NCBI GenBank assembly: GCA_031265205.1
Contig: JAISCZ010000107.1
Location: forward strand, 1-64,000
Direction of reading: 5' to 3'
Origin: Deltaproteobacteria bacterium
GTDB lineage: Bacteria > Desulfobacterota > Desulfarculia > Adiutricales > Adiutricaceae
DNA: 64,000 nucleotides
In this document: piece after piece, positions 54,602 to 62,770 of the stretch
Position numbering within the stretch: the first letter of the stretch is position 1
Layout: every line of letters starts with the position of its first letter
Position numbers and translations under genes: made by a program
The notes under the pieces: generated by a model
What the model was told of the DNA's origin: nothing
Seen by the model: the letters and a program-made list of their open reading frames with translations, nothing else
The model's database searches: none

Positions 54602-56656
54602 TTAGGGGCGCGCCGCGCGCTCGACGCGCGTTACGGGATTGATGGCCCGGGTGGACAGCGCGCCCGCTTCCCGGTAGCTGGCCCCCATGGAGCGCGCGTC
54701 TTCCTTTTCGCCCACGGGATGGATACGCTCGCCGATCCAATTGACGACCCGGTTCGGCAGATGGCTCATGAGCCCAAAGAGTTTCCAGGTGGCCGTGACC
54801 ACGCAGATCCCCAATATCGCCGCGAAGGCGAGAAAGCCGCTGACGCCCAAAAAGCTCTCGGACAGAAAAGAGAATCCGAAGGCCGCGAAAACGCCCCCAA
54901 TGGCCCGCCCCACCCCGTTTAAGAGGGCCATGGCGAGCAAAAAGCCAAAAACCATCAAGGGAGGCCGCAAAAGGACCCCCAAAAAAAGGCCGTAGCCCTT
55001 GCGCCCGGCGACGCCCGCCAAGCCGTCCCCCTCAGGGAGGGCGTGCGCCGCGATCCAGAGGGGCGCGGCGACGAGAGACTCCATCACTAAAACGAGCCAG
55101 CCCAAAACGCCCCCGATCCACAAAAGAAAGGGCAGGGCCGGCAGAAAATAGGCCAGAAAGAAACCGTAACTGATGAGTAAAACGGAAATAATGAGGATGT
55201 AGGGGCCCAAGCCCAAAACGGCGCCCTGGGCCACGCCCGCGACAAAACTGGAAACGCTTCCCGTAAAGAGAGAGACGACTTGCCCCAAAAGGCTTTCGCT
55301 GCTTTCCCCGACGGCCCGGGCGAGCCCGTAAGCCGTGACCCGCAGGCCGATGACGGTCTCCGAGGCCCCAATCAGAAAATTGCCCAAAGACGCCAAAGTG
55401 GCCACGGGGTCCCCGTCCCGCAGCTCGCTTAAGAGCTTGTTGAGCCCGTAGCGCCCCAAGGCGCCGCTGAGCTTGTCCATAAACCAGGCGTAAGAGGGAA
55501 ACTCCGCGGGGATAGCCCCCGCGCCGCTGGCCCTTTCCGGGGAAAAGGCTCCGGAGGCGTAACGGTTATAGCGCGAGACGACCGTCTCAAAATCGTCCAA
55601 AGCCTCTCCCCGCGCGTTTTCCCAGCCCACGCCCTCGCCAAAGGAAACCCTTTGGTAGAGGCTGGCGCGGGAGCGCTCGTTGAGCCGCGAAATTGTCCAG
55701 TAATAGGCCCCGGCCGTCATCCAGCCGCCCCGGGAGGCCGAGTCCTTGAACTCGCTTAAGTCCCGGGCGAGCCTCTCCTCCTCCGCCCCGCTCTCCATGG
55801 CGAGATAAGGCTCCACGGCGAGCGCGTAGTTTTGGACGGCGCGCGCCAAAAGGGCCCCGTCCGCGGGCGCGAGGGACGCGCGCGGGTCGGCGAGCGCCGC
55901 CGAAAGATCCATGAGCTCGCCGATGAGCCCCCGGACGGCCGAGACCCGCGCCGCGCAGAGCTTTTCCCCAGGATCCGCGCAGGGGATTCGGACCCTCCCC
56001 AAGTCCCCGGGCCTCAATGAGCTCCCCGGGGGGACGCTAAAAGTGAGAATATACTGGCCTTCCACGTTGAGGGCGGTGGGGAAGAAGCTCTCCGTCGCGA
56101 TGGGGCCTTCCAAAGGGAGATCCAAACGGTCCGCGTAATAGTCCTGGACGGTTAAGGCCTTGAGGATCCCACGGCCCAGTTCCTCCCCGTCCTCGGCGAG
56201 ATTTTGGGGGGCCTTCAGGGAGATCCGTCCCCCGCTCTCCACGAAGAAGGCGAGCCCGCCGTCCCAGACGTAATTGGCCATGTTGACGCTGTAGCCGATA
56301 GCCAAAAGCATAAAGGCCTGGAAAAGGCTGAGGCCCTTGACGACGGGCGCCAAAAAGGAAAGGGCGAGCGCGAAGCGCAAAGGCGTCCACAGGGCGGAAC
56401 GCCCCCTCCCCAAAGGCGTCCCCTCGGCCGCGCCGCTAGCCACTCCCTGGACAATCGTCAGGACAAAGAGCGCGCTCACGAAGGCTAAGGCCACCCAGTT
56501 AAAGGTCGCGAGAACGTCGTGGGCCAGGGTGGCGGCGGAACTCGAAAGCTCGCCGCCGGCGATGGCGTCCCATCCCTCGCCCAAGACCTGGCTTAAAAGG
56601 CTACCGGAGAGATCTTCCGGCGGGGTTTCGGCCCGGAAAGGCAAGTCGCTAGCCAT
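54602..56656 (-). CDS. dotA: DotA/TraY-family inner-membrane protein
   Basis: A 684-residue polytopic membrane protein. It has the strongly conserved DotA/TraY segment near the N-terminus: GRGRSALWTPLRFALAL, SFLAPVVKGLSLFQ and MLLAIGYSVNMANYVWD. A large periplasmic loop runs from ~160 to ~400. A cluster of hydrophobic helices lies at ~440-640 (ILIISVLLISYGFFLAYF, PFLLWIGGVLGWLVLVMESLVAAPLW, FAAILGICVVTATWKLFGLMSHLP). DotA/TraY is essential for IncI transfer and Dot/Icm secretion and forms part of the inner-membrane channel. Its start overlaps the preceding gene by 8 bp. Length (684) fits the plasmid TraY type rather than the ~1050-residue Legionella protein. Confidence 0.92.
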   Translation of the reverse strand: MASDLPFRAETPPEDLSGSLLSQVLGEGWDAIAGGELSSSAATLAHDVLATFNWVALAFVSALFVLTIVQGVASGAAEGTPLGRGRSALWTPLRFALALSFLAPVVKGLSLFQAFMLLAIGYSVNMANYVWDGGLAFFVESGGRISLKAPQNLAEDGEELGRGILKALTVQDYYADRLDLPLEGPIATESFFPTALNVEGQYILTFSVPPGSSLRPGDLGRVRIPCADPGEKLCAARVSAVRGLIGELMDLSAALADPRASLAPADGALLARAVQNYALAVEPYLAMESGAEEERLARDLSEFKDSASRGGWMTAGAYYWTISRLNERSRASLYQRVSFGEGVGWENARGEALDDFETVVSRYNRYASGAFSPERASGAGAIPAEFPSYAWFMDKLSGALGRYGLNKLLSELRDGDPVATLASLGNFLIGASETVIGLRVTAYGLARAVGESSESLLGQVVSLFTGSVSSFVAGVAQGAVLGLGPYILIISVLLISYGFFLAYFLPALPFLLWIGGVLGWLVLVMESLVAAPLWIAAHALPEGDGLAGVAGRKGYGLFLGVLLRPPLMVFGFLLAMALLNGVGRAIGGVFAAFGFSFLSESFLGVSGFLAFAAILGICVVTATWKLFGLMSHLPNRVVNWIGERIHPVGEKEDARSMGASYREAGALSTRAINPVTRVERAARP

Positions 56657-58475
56657 TGTTGGTCCTCGGCTTTCCCCCGCGCCCGTTCAAGGGGCGGGAT
56701 TTATGGGGACGCGCAAGAGAGAGGGCGCGATGGCGCCGGCGCGCGGGCGCCGCGGCCTTGCCCTTTTTGGCGGAGAAAGACGCGACGGCGCTCCTTCGGG
56801 GCGCGCGCGCCGCCCCTGGCGCCCGGTTCAAAGCGGAATTGGGAGAAGCTTGAGCGTTAAGGCCACGCTCCCGCGCGCCCAACGCGCCGCCGCTTTTCCC
56901 GCCTTCCGGCGAGGGATGGGTCAGAGGCGTTTCCCCTTCCCGAGCCGCGACGCGAGGCTCCGCTTGGGCCGGCGCCAAGGGCGGAGGGGTCGCCGCCTCT
57001 TTACGGTTCTCCCTCGGGCGCGCGGGAGCTTGGGGCTTGTCGGCGCCCTTGGGCGCGCCAATGGGCTTGGGGCTCGCGGAAGCCTCGCCTTTCTCAAGCG
57101 GCTTGGCCTTCGCGCTGGCCTTGGGTCGCGCGGGTTCCTTGGGTTGCGCGGAGGTCTCGCCTTTCTCGAGCGGCTTGGCCTTCGCGCTGGCCTTGGGTCG
57201 CGCGGATTCCTTGGGTTTCGCGGAGGTCTCGCCTTTCTCAAGCGGCTTGGCCTTCGCGCGGGCCTTGGGTCGCGCGGGTTCCTTGGGTTTCGCGGAAGCC
57301 TCGCCTTTCTCAAGCGGCTTGGCCTTCGCGCTGGCCTTGGGTCGCGCGGATTCCTTGGGTTTCGCGGAAGTCTCGCCTTTCTCAAGCGGCTTGGCCTTCG
57401 CGCTGGCCTTGGGTCGCGCGGATTCCTTTGTTTTCATGGAAGCCGCGATTTTTCCAAGCGGTTTGGGATCGTCGATAGCCTTGGGTTTAACGGAGTTCTT
57501 GGGTCGCGTGGAAACTCCGCGCTTTATGAGAGCCTTGGACTTAACGGTCGCCTCGGATCGCGCGGGAACCTTTGACCCGCTAGGCTTTTGAGGCTTTTCC
57601 GTTTCTTCCGCCAGGACGGAGTCATTTCGCGCGGACAAAGATGGCTCGCCGTTTTCCAGAGGCGCGAGCGCGACGGCGCTCGCCTTTTCTATTTCCGCTC
57701 CTGACAGTCCAGATAGAGTGGCCACTAAGGGTTGGGAGAGCGGAGGAATAATCGCGGTAAGGTTATCTTGAAAGAAAGACTCGCGTTTGTCCAAATCCAA
57801 AGGAGAGGGGGAAACCGCGCCCGACGCGTCTTGCCCTTTCCGAACTTCCGCGAAAGCTCCGCGCTCGGGAAATTCCGATATCAGGCGACTTAAGACCGTC
57901 GCGCGCGCGCGCTTTATTTCCTCTTCGTTAAAAGGCCTAAATAAAATTTGGGCGAACGAAGAAAGATCCGCGGAAACGCTTTCCTTAAAGAAAGATCCGA
58001 TCTTTTCCCAGTATTGAAGCGACGTGGGATTGGCGTCAGGCGGGCTTTCTTCCACCTCGCCTCCCGCGGGAAGAGGATTGCGCGCGCTTTGGAGAACCGT
58101 GGCGCTAAAGCCGTTGACGAGCAGAGGCAAAGGCTTGACGGCGAAGCGGAGCTCAAATCCTTTCGTGGGCGGCGGAATATAAACTCCCACGATACCCACA
58201 ATGTCCCCGGGGCGGGGACGTTGCCGCAAAAAAGCGAGAGCCCGCGCGCCCACTAAAGCCACGCGGCAAGGCGAGGGCGCCGCCACTTCCTGGAGGCGCG
58301 CTCCGCCTGAAGCTCCCCTTTTGTCCGTCGCGTTGGTTTCGTCAAAGAAAGAATGAAAATCTAAAACTAACGCGGGGGCCTTTTCCGTGACCACGCCCTG
58401 GCTTTCCAGGTATTCCGCGCAATCGAAATCCGACCTGAACCCCTTTAACATTCCCAAGTCACGAATTATATGCAC
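56649..58475 (-). CDS. Repeat-containing protein in the traX position
   Basis: About 608 residues from GTG 58475, chosen because CGGAG lies eight bases upstream; GTG 58517 is in frame but lacks a ribosome-binding site. The first ~280 residues are soluble and mixed alpha/beta (CRVALVGARALAFL, GDIVGIVGVYIPPP, FELRFAVKPLPLLVNGF). Then a Lys/Ala/Pro-rich region contains five tandem 24-residue units (RPKASAKAKPLEKGE-type), followed by a basic tail. No signal or transmembrane segment is visible. In IncI plasmids traX stands here, directly before traY (dotA), but I see no clear sequence match. The overlap with dotA supports a transfer role. The Lys/Ala-rich repeats resemble nucleic-acid-binding histone-like tails. 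Confidence 0.6.
   Translation of the reverse strand: MHIIRDLGMLKGFRSDFDCAEYLESQGVVTEKAPALVLDFHSFFDETNATDKRGASGGARLQEVAAPSPCRVALVGARALAFLRQRPRPGDIVGIVGVYIPPPTKGFELRFAVKPLPLLVNGFSATVLQSARNPLPAGGEVEESPPDANPTSLQYWEKIGSFFKESVSADLSSFAQILFRPFNEEEIKRARATVLSRLISEFPERGAFAEVRKGQDASGAVSPSPLDLDKRESFFQDNLTAIIPPLSQPLVATLSGLSGAEIEKASAVALAPLENGEPSLSARNDSVLAEETEKPQKPSGSKVPARSEATVKSKALIKRGVSTRPKNSVKPKAIDDPKPLGKIAASMKTKESARPKASAKAKPLEKGETSAKPKESARPKASAKAKPLEKGEASAKPKEPARPKARAKAKPLEKGETSAKPKESARPKASAKAKPLEKGETSAQPKEPARPKASAKAKPLEKGEASASPKPIGAPKGADKPQAPARPRENRKEAATPPPLAPAQAEPRVAAREGETPLTHPSPEGGKSGGALGARERGLNAQASPNSALNRAPGAARAPRRSAVASFSAKKGKAAAPARRRHRALSLARPHKSRPLNGRGGKPRTNNG
57066..57430. repeat. Five tandem 72-bp coding repeats
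   Basis: In-frame units of 72 bp encode K-E-S/P-A-R-P-K-A-S-A-K-A-K-P-L-E-K-G-E-x-S-A (24 residues). They are nearly identical in DNA, so expansion is recent and copy number may vary. The antisense strand is open throughout because of the repeat, but is not a gene. Confidence 0.9.
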
Positions 58476-58646
58476 TGTTTGTCTCCGAGCCGCGGATGGC
58501 GGGAAATATTCCGTCACGCGCGCGAAAATTGGACAAGTCGGCCATGAAAGGAAGCGCGGAGAACGCGCGTCCCCACGGGGACCAGAGATTAGGCGGCGCC
58601 AAAGGAAAGCCGCGAAAAACCCTTGGAAAATAAGAGCGCGTCCCTC

Positions 58647-59729
58647 CTATTCGCTCTGAACCCGGGAATATTGCGCCATTAACGCCGCCCGGGGCCCGCC
58701 GTTTAAGTTTTCCAAACCCTGGAGGGCGAGGAGCGTGGCTATATTTTCCAAGTGGGCGTTCCGTTGGCGCGCGAGTTCCAATTCCACCGCCTTCATGGAA
58801 GCCAGCTCCCTTAAAAGGCCAGCCTCGGGAAGAGTGGGCAGGATTTCCTCGTGCCAGTTGGCCGAGGAGAGGCGGACATTGGTTAAAAACCAGGTCAGAG
58901 CGTCTTGGGAGAGCCTTCCCTCGACTAAGCCCGGAGGCGCGCCTTCCCCGCCCATGTCGGCCCATTTTCCCGTAACCCAGCTTTCCATCCCCTCCACCGT
59001 GGGAGCGAGGGAGGCGACCCTCTGGGCTAGAACGCCCTGATAAAAGGCCATCTTGGCGTCGAAGGCCTTTTTGCCGACCGCGTAAGCCTTGCCAGCGGGC
59101 AAACTCAAGGACTCCGGCGGTAGCGTGGGCAAAGGCGCGGGGTTGGCGAAACCCTCAATCAAGCGCGCGGCCCCGCCCAACTCCTCTAAGCTTAAGGTCG
59201 CCCTTCCTTCCGTTACTCCCCACAAACGCGCGACTCGCTCCGGTCCCGGCCATGAGGGATCGTTTAATTCCTCAAGATAGTCCAAGGGTCTCTCAAAGCG
59301 CTCGCCGCGGGCGAGAGCCGCGCCCAAAATGTCCGCCGCCGCCACCTCCAAGGTCTTTTGCCCAAGCTGCAAGCCCGCGCCTAAGATATTGTCGCCGCAG
59401 ATGGTGACGGGAATGGATCCTTCGTTAAAGGTCCTTTCTATCTCCCTTTCCGCGATATCGCGGTCCAGCGTCGCGATGGAGGCGTTAAGGCTATCCTTGC
59501 TCAGAAGGACGGCTTCCCTTAAGGCGACCAGATCTTTGTGGAAGTTGGCGCTTTCGAAGGAAGCCGCCGCGCGGATCGTGGAGTCTAGGGGAACCGCGAT
59601 TCCCGCTATTATTTTGTCGCCCACGGCGTTTAAAATTCCTTGGAGGATACCGCAATCGCAAGCGAAAGCTTTGGCCCCGAAGGAAACAAAGAGCGTTAGG
59701 CAAAGAGCCAAAATGATTTTAAGACGCAT
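58647..59729 (-). CDS. Exported protein in the traW position
   Basis: A 360-residue exported protein from ATG 59729 (GTG 59741 is an alternative 12 bp upstream). The signal peptide (IILALCLTLFVSFGAKAFA) is followed by Cys residues (CDCG) and a helical mature part (DSLNASIATLDRDIAEREIERTF; ILGAGLQLGQKTLEVAAADILGAAL; ...ELELARQRNAHLENIATLLAL). I do not recognise the family with confidence. Its place before the traX-position gene and dotA matches IncI traW, and helical periplasmic proteins of this kind include VirB5-like minor pilins. A role at the channel or cell contact is plausible. Confidence 0.6.
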   Translation of the reverse strand: MRLKIILALCLTLFVSFGAKAFACDCGILQGILNAVGDKIIAGIAVPLDSTIRAAASFESANFHKDLVALREAVLLSKDSLNASIATLDRDIAEREIERTFNEGSIPVTICGDNILGAGLQLGQKTLEVAAADILGAALARGERFERPLDYLEELNDPSWPGPERVARLWGVTEGRATLSLEELGGAARLIEGFANPAPLPTLPPESLSLPAGKAYAVGKKAFDAKMAFYQGVLAQRVASLAPTVEGMESWVTGKWADMGGEGAPPGLVEGRLSQDALTWFLTNVRLSSANWHEEILPTLPEAGLLRELASMKAVELELARQRNAHLENIATLLALQGLENLNGGPRAALMAQYSRVQSE

Positions 59730-60027
59730 ACGTTTTCCCACCCCGCGCCTTTTACGGCGCGTTCCGCCATTAACAAAGAGACAAGGTTCGTTCCCGTCAG
59801 AAAAAAATTCAAAGAAACCGCGCTAAAAAAGGAAACTATATAAAACGCGCGCTAGACAATGGCGACAAAAAAACTGACGCTATTTTTGGTTAAAAATAAT
59901 TATAAACTTAATGGATAAACGTTTAACGGTTATCAGCGACCTCGCGCCTTCAAGCGCGTCAAATACGCGCGGCGCCGCGAGTTTCACGGGGAGAAAGGGG
60001 CGAAAAAAGGGGTTAAACGCCTTTCGC

Positions 60028-60058
60028 CTAGGGGCTTAATAAAACGCGAAGCCCCTAG
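60028..60058 (-). terminator. Hairpin downstream of ssb
   Basis: A 10-bp perfect stem (CTAGGGGCTT, 60028-60037, with 60049-60058) and 11-nt loop lie about 65 bp after the ssb stop in the direction of transcription. A TTTTTT run follows about 20 bp further on. It could partly terminate or act as an mRNA 3' barrier between ssb and the next gene. Confidence 0.4.
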
Positions 60059-60121
60059 CGAAAAGCGCGTCGCCCGCGCGGCGGGCGTTTCTTTCGCGCG
60101 CCAGCCCTCCACCGCGCCGAC
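60059..60121. other. Part of the ssb / traW-position gap (59730-60121)
   Basis: The 392-bp gap between the traW-position gene and ssb contains the hairpin above and an AT-rich patch near 59860-59930 (AATAATTATAAACTTAATGG) that may carry an internal promoter for the downstream genes on the - strand. I could not define -35/-10 boxes. Confidence 0.35.
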
Positions 60122-60781
60122 CTACATCCCCGGCTTGGGGCCGCGTGAGATAACGTGAGAGTCAAAGATAGCCTCAAGCTCTTTCAGGGCCTGGTTTGTT
60201 TCCTCGACCGAAAAGGGCTCAGGCTCATCCGGCTTCCCGCGCGGATAATCGCCATCGCCCGTTTCCTCGCCCAGCTTGGGCTCTTCCGGAAACATCTCCA
60301 ATTGGGGCGCTCCGGCGGGCGGAGAGAGGCCTTCTCGCCAACGCTCGAAGCTAAATTCTTCCCGGTATCCCGGCGCGCTTTCGTCGCTCGCGCGAGGCGA
60401 TTCCCGTTGGGGGCTTGGGGTCCTCCTCGCGTCCGGCCTTTCCTCCGGGCGCGGGCTGTCGCGAACGTCCCAGAACATATCCACCGCTCCCTTGAGGGTG
60501 GAATGGTATTCGCCGCGGCGATCCTGGAAGACCGCCGAGCTTATGTCGCTGGAGGAAAAGGCGAATTTGTCGCCCTTGCCCAGCCCCAGCTTGTGAAAAT
60601 TTTCAATGTCCCGACCGTTAAAAATGTTCATCTGATACCAGATCACGCTGTCTTGCCCCGGTTTGGCGGGGAAGAGGCGCGAGGCGACGCTAATTTGCAG
60701 GAAGACGCGGTCGCGGAACTTCTTCTCGCGGACGGAGCCAATCCGCCCGCAAACGACATGCATCGCGTATCCAAAACTCAT
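60122..60781 (-). CDS. ssb: Single-stranded DNA-binding protein of the conjugative element
   Basis: A 219-residue protein. ATG 60781 is chosen for GGAGGG at seven bases. Residues ~1-110 have an SSB-type OB-fold pattern: HVVCGRIGSVREKKFRDRVFLQISVAS, VIWYQMNIFNGRD, LGKGDKFAFSSSDISSAVF, GEYHSTLKGAVDMFWDV. The tail is Pro/Glu-rich and lacks the classical acidic DDDIPF tip, ending ...RGPKPGM, so it may not recruit the host replication partners in the usual way. Plasmid SSBs coat transferred single strands in the recipient. Its place between dotI and the traW-position gene supports this. Confidence 0.75.
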   Translation of the reverse strand: MSFGYAMHVVCGRIGSVREKKFRDRVFLQISVASRLFPAKPGQDSVIWYQMNIFNGRDIENFHKLGLGKGDKFAFSSSDISSAVFQDRRGEYHSTLKGAVDMFWDVRDSPRPEERPDARRTPSPQRESPRASDESAPGYREEFSFERWREGLSPPAGAPQLEMFPEEPKLGEETGDGDYPRGKPDEPEPFSVEETNQALKELEAIFDSHVISRGPKPGM

Positions 60782-60917
60782 AAAATTATCCCTCCACAAA
60801 TTCCTTATTCATTGGGGGCGAACGCGAAAACTGGCGTCAACGGGGTCGCCCTCAAATTTTCGCGAGAAAAGCGCCGAAGCGACAAATTTTGGGGGCCTTC
60901 CCTGGCGTTCTAAAGGG

Positions 60918-60949
60918 GCGGGGGAGAGCCGGAACCCTCTCTCCCCCGC
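60918..60949 (-). terminator. Strong hairpin between dotI and ssb
   Basis: An 11-bp perfect G/C stem (60918-60928 with 60939-60949) and 10-nt loop, followed on the - strand by CCCTTTAGA. The short T-run makes it a weak terminator at best; it may set the ratio of dotI to downstream products. Confidence 0.45.
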
Positions 60950-61025
60950 GCGGCGGCTTAAGGGGCTCTCGGTCGCGGCGACGCGCGCTCGCCTATCATG
61001 GGCTTTCCTTTTTCCTTTTAGTCTT

Positions 61026-62429
61026 CTAGGGCTTTTTGGCGATAACGAGCCGCTTGATGACCACGCCCTTGGGGTTACGAGTAAGTTTCACTCTCTCCAC
61101 CTCGACTTCGGCCAAAACCTTATGGCTGGCCACGACTCCCCGCGAGGATTGGTAGGAAAGCAGAATGGGCAGCTCGATGGTCCAGGCCAAACGTCCCCGC
61201 GCCGTCTCCTCGCCCACGATGACCGGGGCGGCTTCAAGCGCGGCGGAGAGGGCGAGCCTTTCCGTCTCGATCTTTTGGATATGCCCGCCGCTTTCCAAAG
61301 CCTTGATAAAGCTCGCGAAACCTTCTCGGGTAAAATCGCCCTCGCGATTCTGGAGAGTTTCGCGCCAGCTCAGGAAATCAAGACTCATCACGGAGCAGAC
61401 CGTTTCGCTCGCCCAATTCAAAAGGGCCTGGGAAGTTAAGCGCGGTTCCGCCAAGGTCTCCAGTTCCCGCAGGCGCAGGTCCTGTGAAACCGCGAAATAG
61501 CGCGGCTCGTTTCCGCCAAAAACCCGGAAAGCCATAACCGCCGCGAACAGCGCGGTAAAAACGAGCAGAAGGCAGAGGATCTTGATAATCCCAAAAAGCT
61601 GGGCGTTTTGGCGTTCGAGCCATTCGAGGGAGCCCGCGCGCGGGTCCTCTTTCAGGCTTCTCTCCACCTCCTTTTCCACCTCTTTCTCCTTTTCCGCCTC
61701 TTCCTCCTCCGCTTCCTCCTTTTCCTTATCCTCCTCTTCCACCTCTTCCTCATCCGCTCTCGCCGCTTCCCTTTCCTCCGGGGTAATGGCCACGAGTCGC
61801 CCCGACCAATCCGCTCCCTCCACGAGCCCTGTCGCGTCCTCGCGCGCGTCTTCAAGCCGCGTCTTTTCCGAGGAGCTCGCGGACGCGCCCCTCTCCTCTC
61901 CGCGCGCCCCCTCTTCCGCCGCGCCCTCGCGCGGCTCGACATCCATCGCCGCGCGCGCGGGCTCGCTCGCGCCCAGGACGCTTTCGCTCTCCGCGGGAAC
62001 GGAGTCAGGCGCGGGCTCCCGCACCTCCCAAGATTCGTTGGGAGATTCGTTGGGGGACATTTTTTCTTCCCCCGCGCGCGCCGTGGCCAAAGCGCGCTTC
62101 TTCCTCGGGGCGCGCGGTCGGGACGCTCGCTTCTCGCGGCTCTCGCCAAAATCGCCATCCATTGTCCAGGAAACGGTTTCCCAGAATTTTTCCGCCTCCG
62201 CGGCGGGGTCCGCCTCTCCCAGCGGCGCCTCCGCGAGAAAATCCGCCTGGCGACCCTGGAGAGAGTCCGCCGCGGGCGCCCCCACCAGCGCTTGGGAAGA
62301 TTTCCGCCGCCCCCTGGGAGAGCGTTTGGCGGCGATGGGTTTTGCCGACGCTTCCGGGATAGCTTTTTCCTCCGGGAGCGATTCCTCCAAGGTTACGCCA
62401 CTGGGGCGCTCGCGTTCGATATCTCGCAT
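61026..62429 (-). CDS. dotI: DotI/IcmL/TraM-family protein with a long acidic N-terminal extension
   Basis: A 467-residue bitopic inner-membrane protein. The C-terminal ~200 residues match DotI/IcmL/TraM. A transmembrane helix (IIKILCLLLVFTALFAAVMAF, ~285-305) is followed by a periplasmic domain with YFAVSQDLRLRELETLAEP, LLNWASETVCSVMSLDFLSW, FTREGFASFIKALESGG and a final LAEVEVERVKLTRNPKGVVI strand. The first ~270 residues are disordered, with a run of Glu/Lys (EEEVEEEDKEKEEAEEEEAE) absent from the ~210-residue classical proteins. DotI forms an inner-membrane hexameric ring essential for type IVB transfer. The start has ACGAGGA upstream. Confidence 0.87.
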   Translation of the reverse strand: MRDIERERPSGVTLEESLPEEKAIPEASAKPIAAKRSPRGRRKSSQALVGAPAADSLQGRQADFLAEAPLGEADPAAEAEKFWETVSWTMDGDFGESREKRASRPRAPRKKRALATARAGEEKMSPNESPNESWEVREPAPDSVPAESESVLGASEPARAAMDVEPREGAAEEGARGEERGASASSSEKTRLEDAREDATGLVEGADWSGRLVAITPEEREAARADEEEVEEEDKEKEEAEEEEAEKEKEVEKEVERSLKEDPRAGSLEWLERQNAQLFGIIKILCLLLVFTALFAAVMAFRVFGGNEPRYFAVSQDLRLRELETLAEPRLTSQALLNWASETVCSVMSLDFLSWRETLQNREGDFTREGFASFIKALESGGHIQKIETERLALSAALEAAPVIVGEETARGRLAWTIELPILLSYQSSRGVVASHKVLAEVEVERVKLTRNPKGVVIKRLVIAKKP

Positions 62430-62433
62430 AACT

Positions 62434-62766
62434 TTATTTCCTCGTCTCGGGCCTCTTGAGGCCTTCGTTTAAAAGTGGCTTGGGAGCCGTTATCTCGCGC
62501 CGGGCGGAAAAGCTTCCGCGACGACGGAAAATTCGCGCCGCGCCCTTCAAGGCTCGCGGAAGGCGAAGCGCGCGAGGAGCGGGGGATCTCGCCGCTTCCC
62601 CAGGAGGCGCGACCGCGAAAAACTCCGTTAAGAGACGGTTCGCGGGAACGCCCCCGGGTTCGGAAAATGGGACGGAAAGGCCAAGGGGGAGCCCCAAGAA
62701 GGCGAGAAGGCCGCGCGGGGCGACCAGACCGCCCTCAAAGCGCCTCCTGGGTAAAAAATAGGCCAC
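62434..62766 (-). CDS. Small basic ORF between dotH and dotI
   Basis: A 110-codon frame starting with GTG 62766, four bases after the dotH stop and with an AGAGGG directly upstream, and ending four bases before the dotI start. This tight fit argues it is translated. It has one hydrophobic stretch (GLLAFLGLPLGLSVPF) and is otherwise basic and Pro/Ala-rich. I know no counterpart between dotH and dotI in other systems. It could be a DotJ-like truncated membrane protein or spurious. Confidence 0.45.
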   Translation of the reverse strand: MAYFLPRRRFEGGLVAPRGLLAFLGLPLGLSVPFSEPGGVPANRLLTEFFAVAPPGEAARSPAPRALRLPRALKGAARIFRRRGSFSARREITAPKPLLNEGLKRPETRK

Positions 62767-62770
62767 GCGA

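Noticed and set aside
56337-57575. + strand open frame of 412 codons with Gly/Leu/Arg repeats
   Set aside because: Antisense shadow of the 72-bp coding repeats and of dotA; no start signal and no recognisable domain.
61582-62472. Two + strand frames rich in Ser/Ala and Phe/Leu
   Set aside because: Antisense to the disordered acidic extension of dotI; low complexity only.
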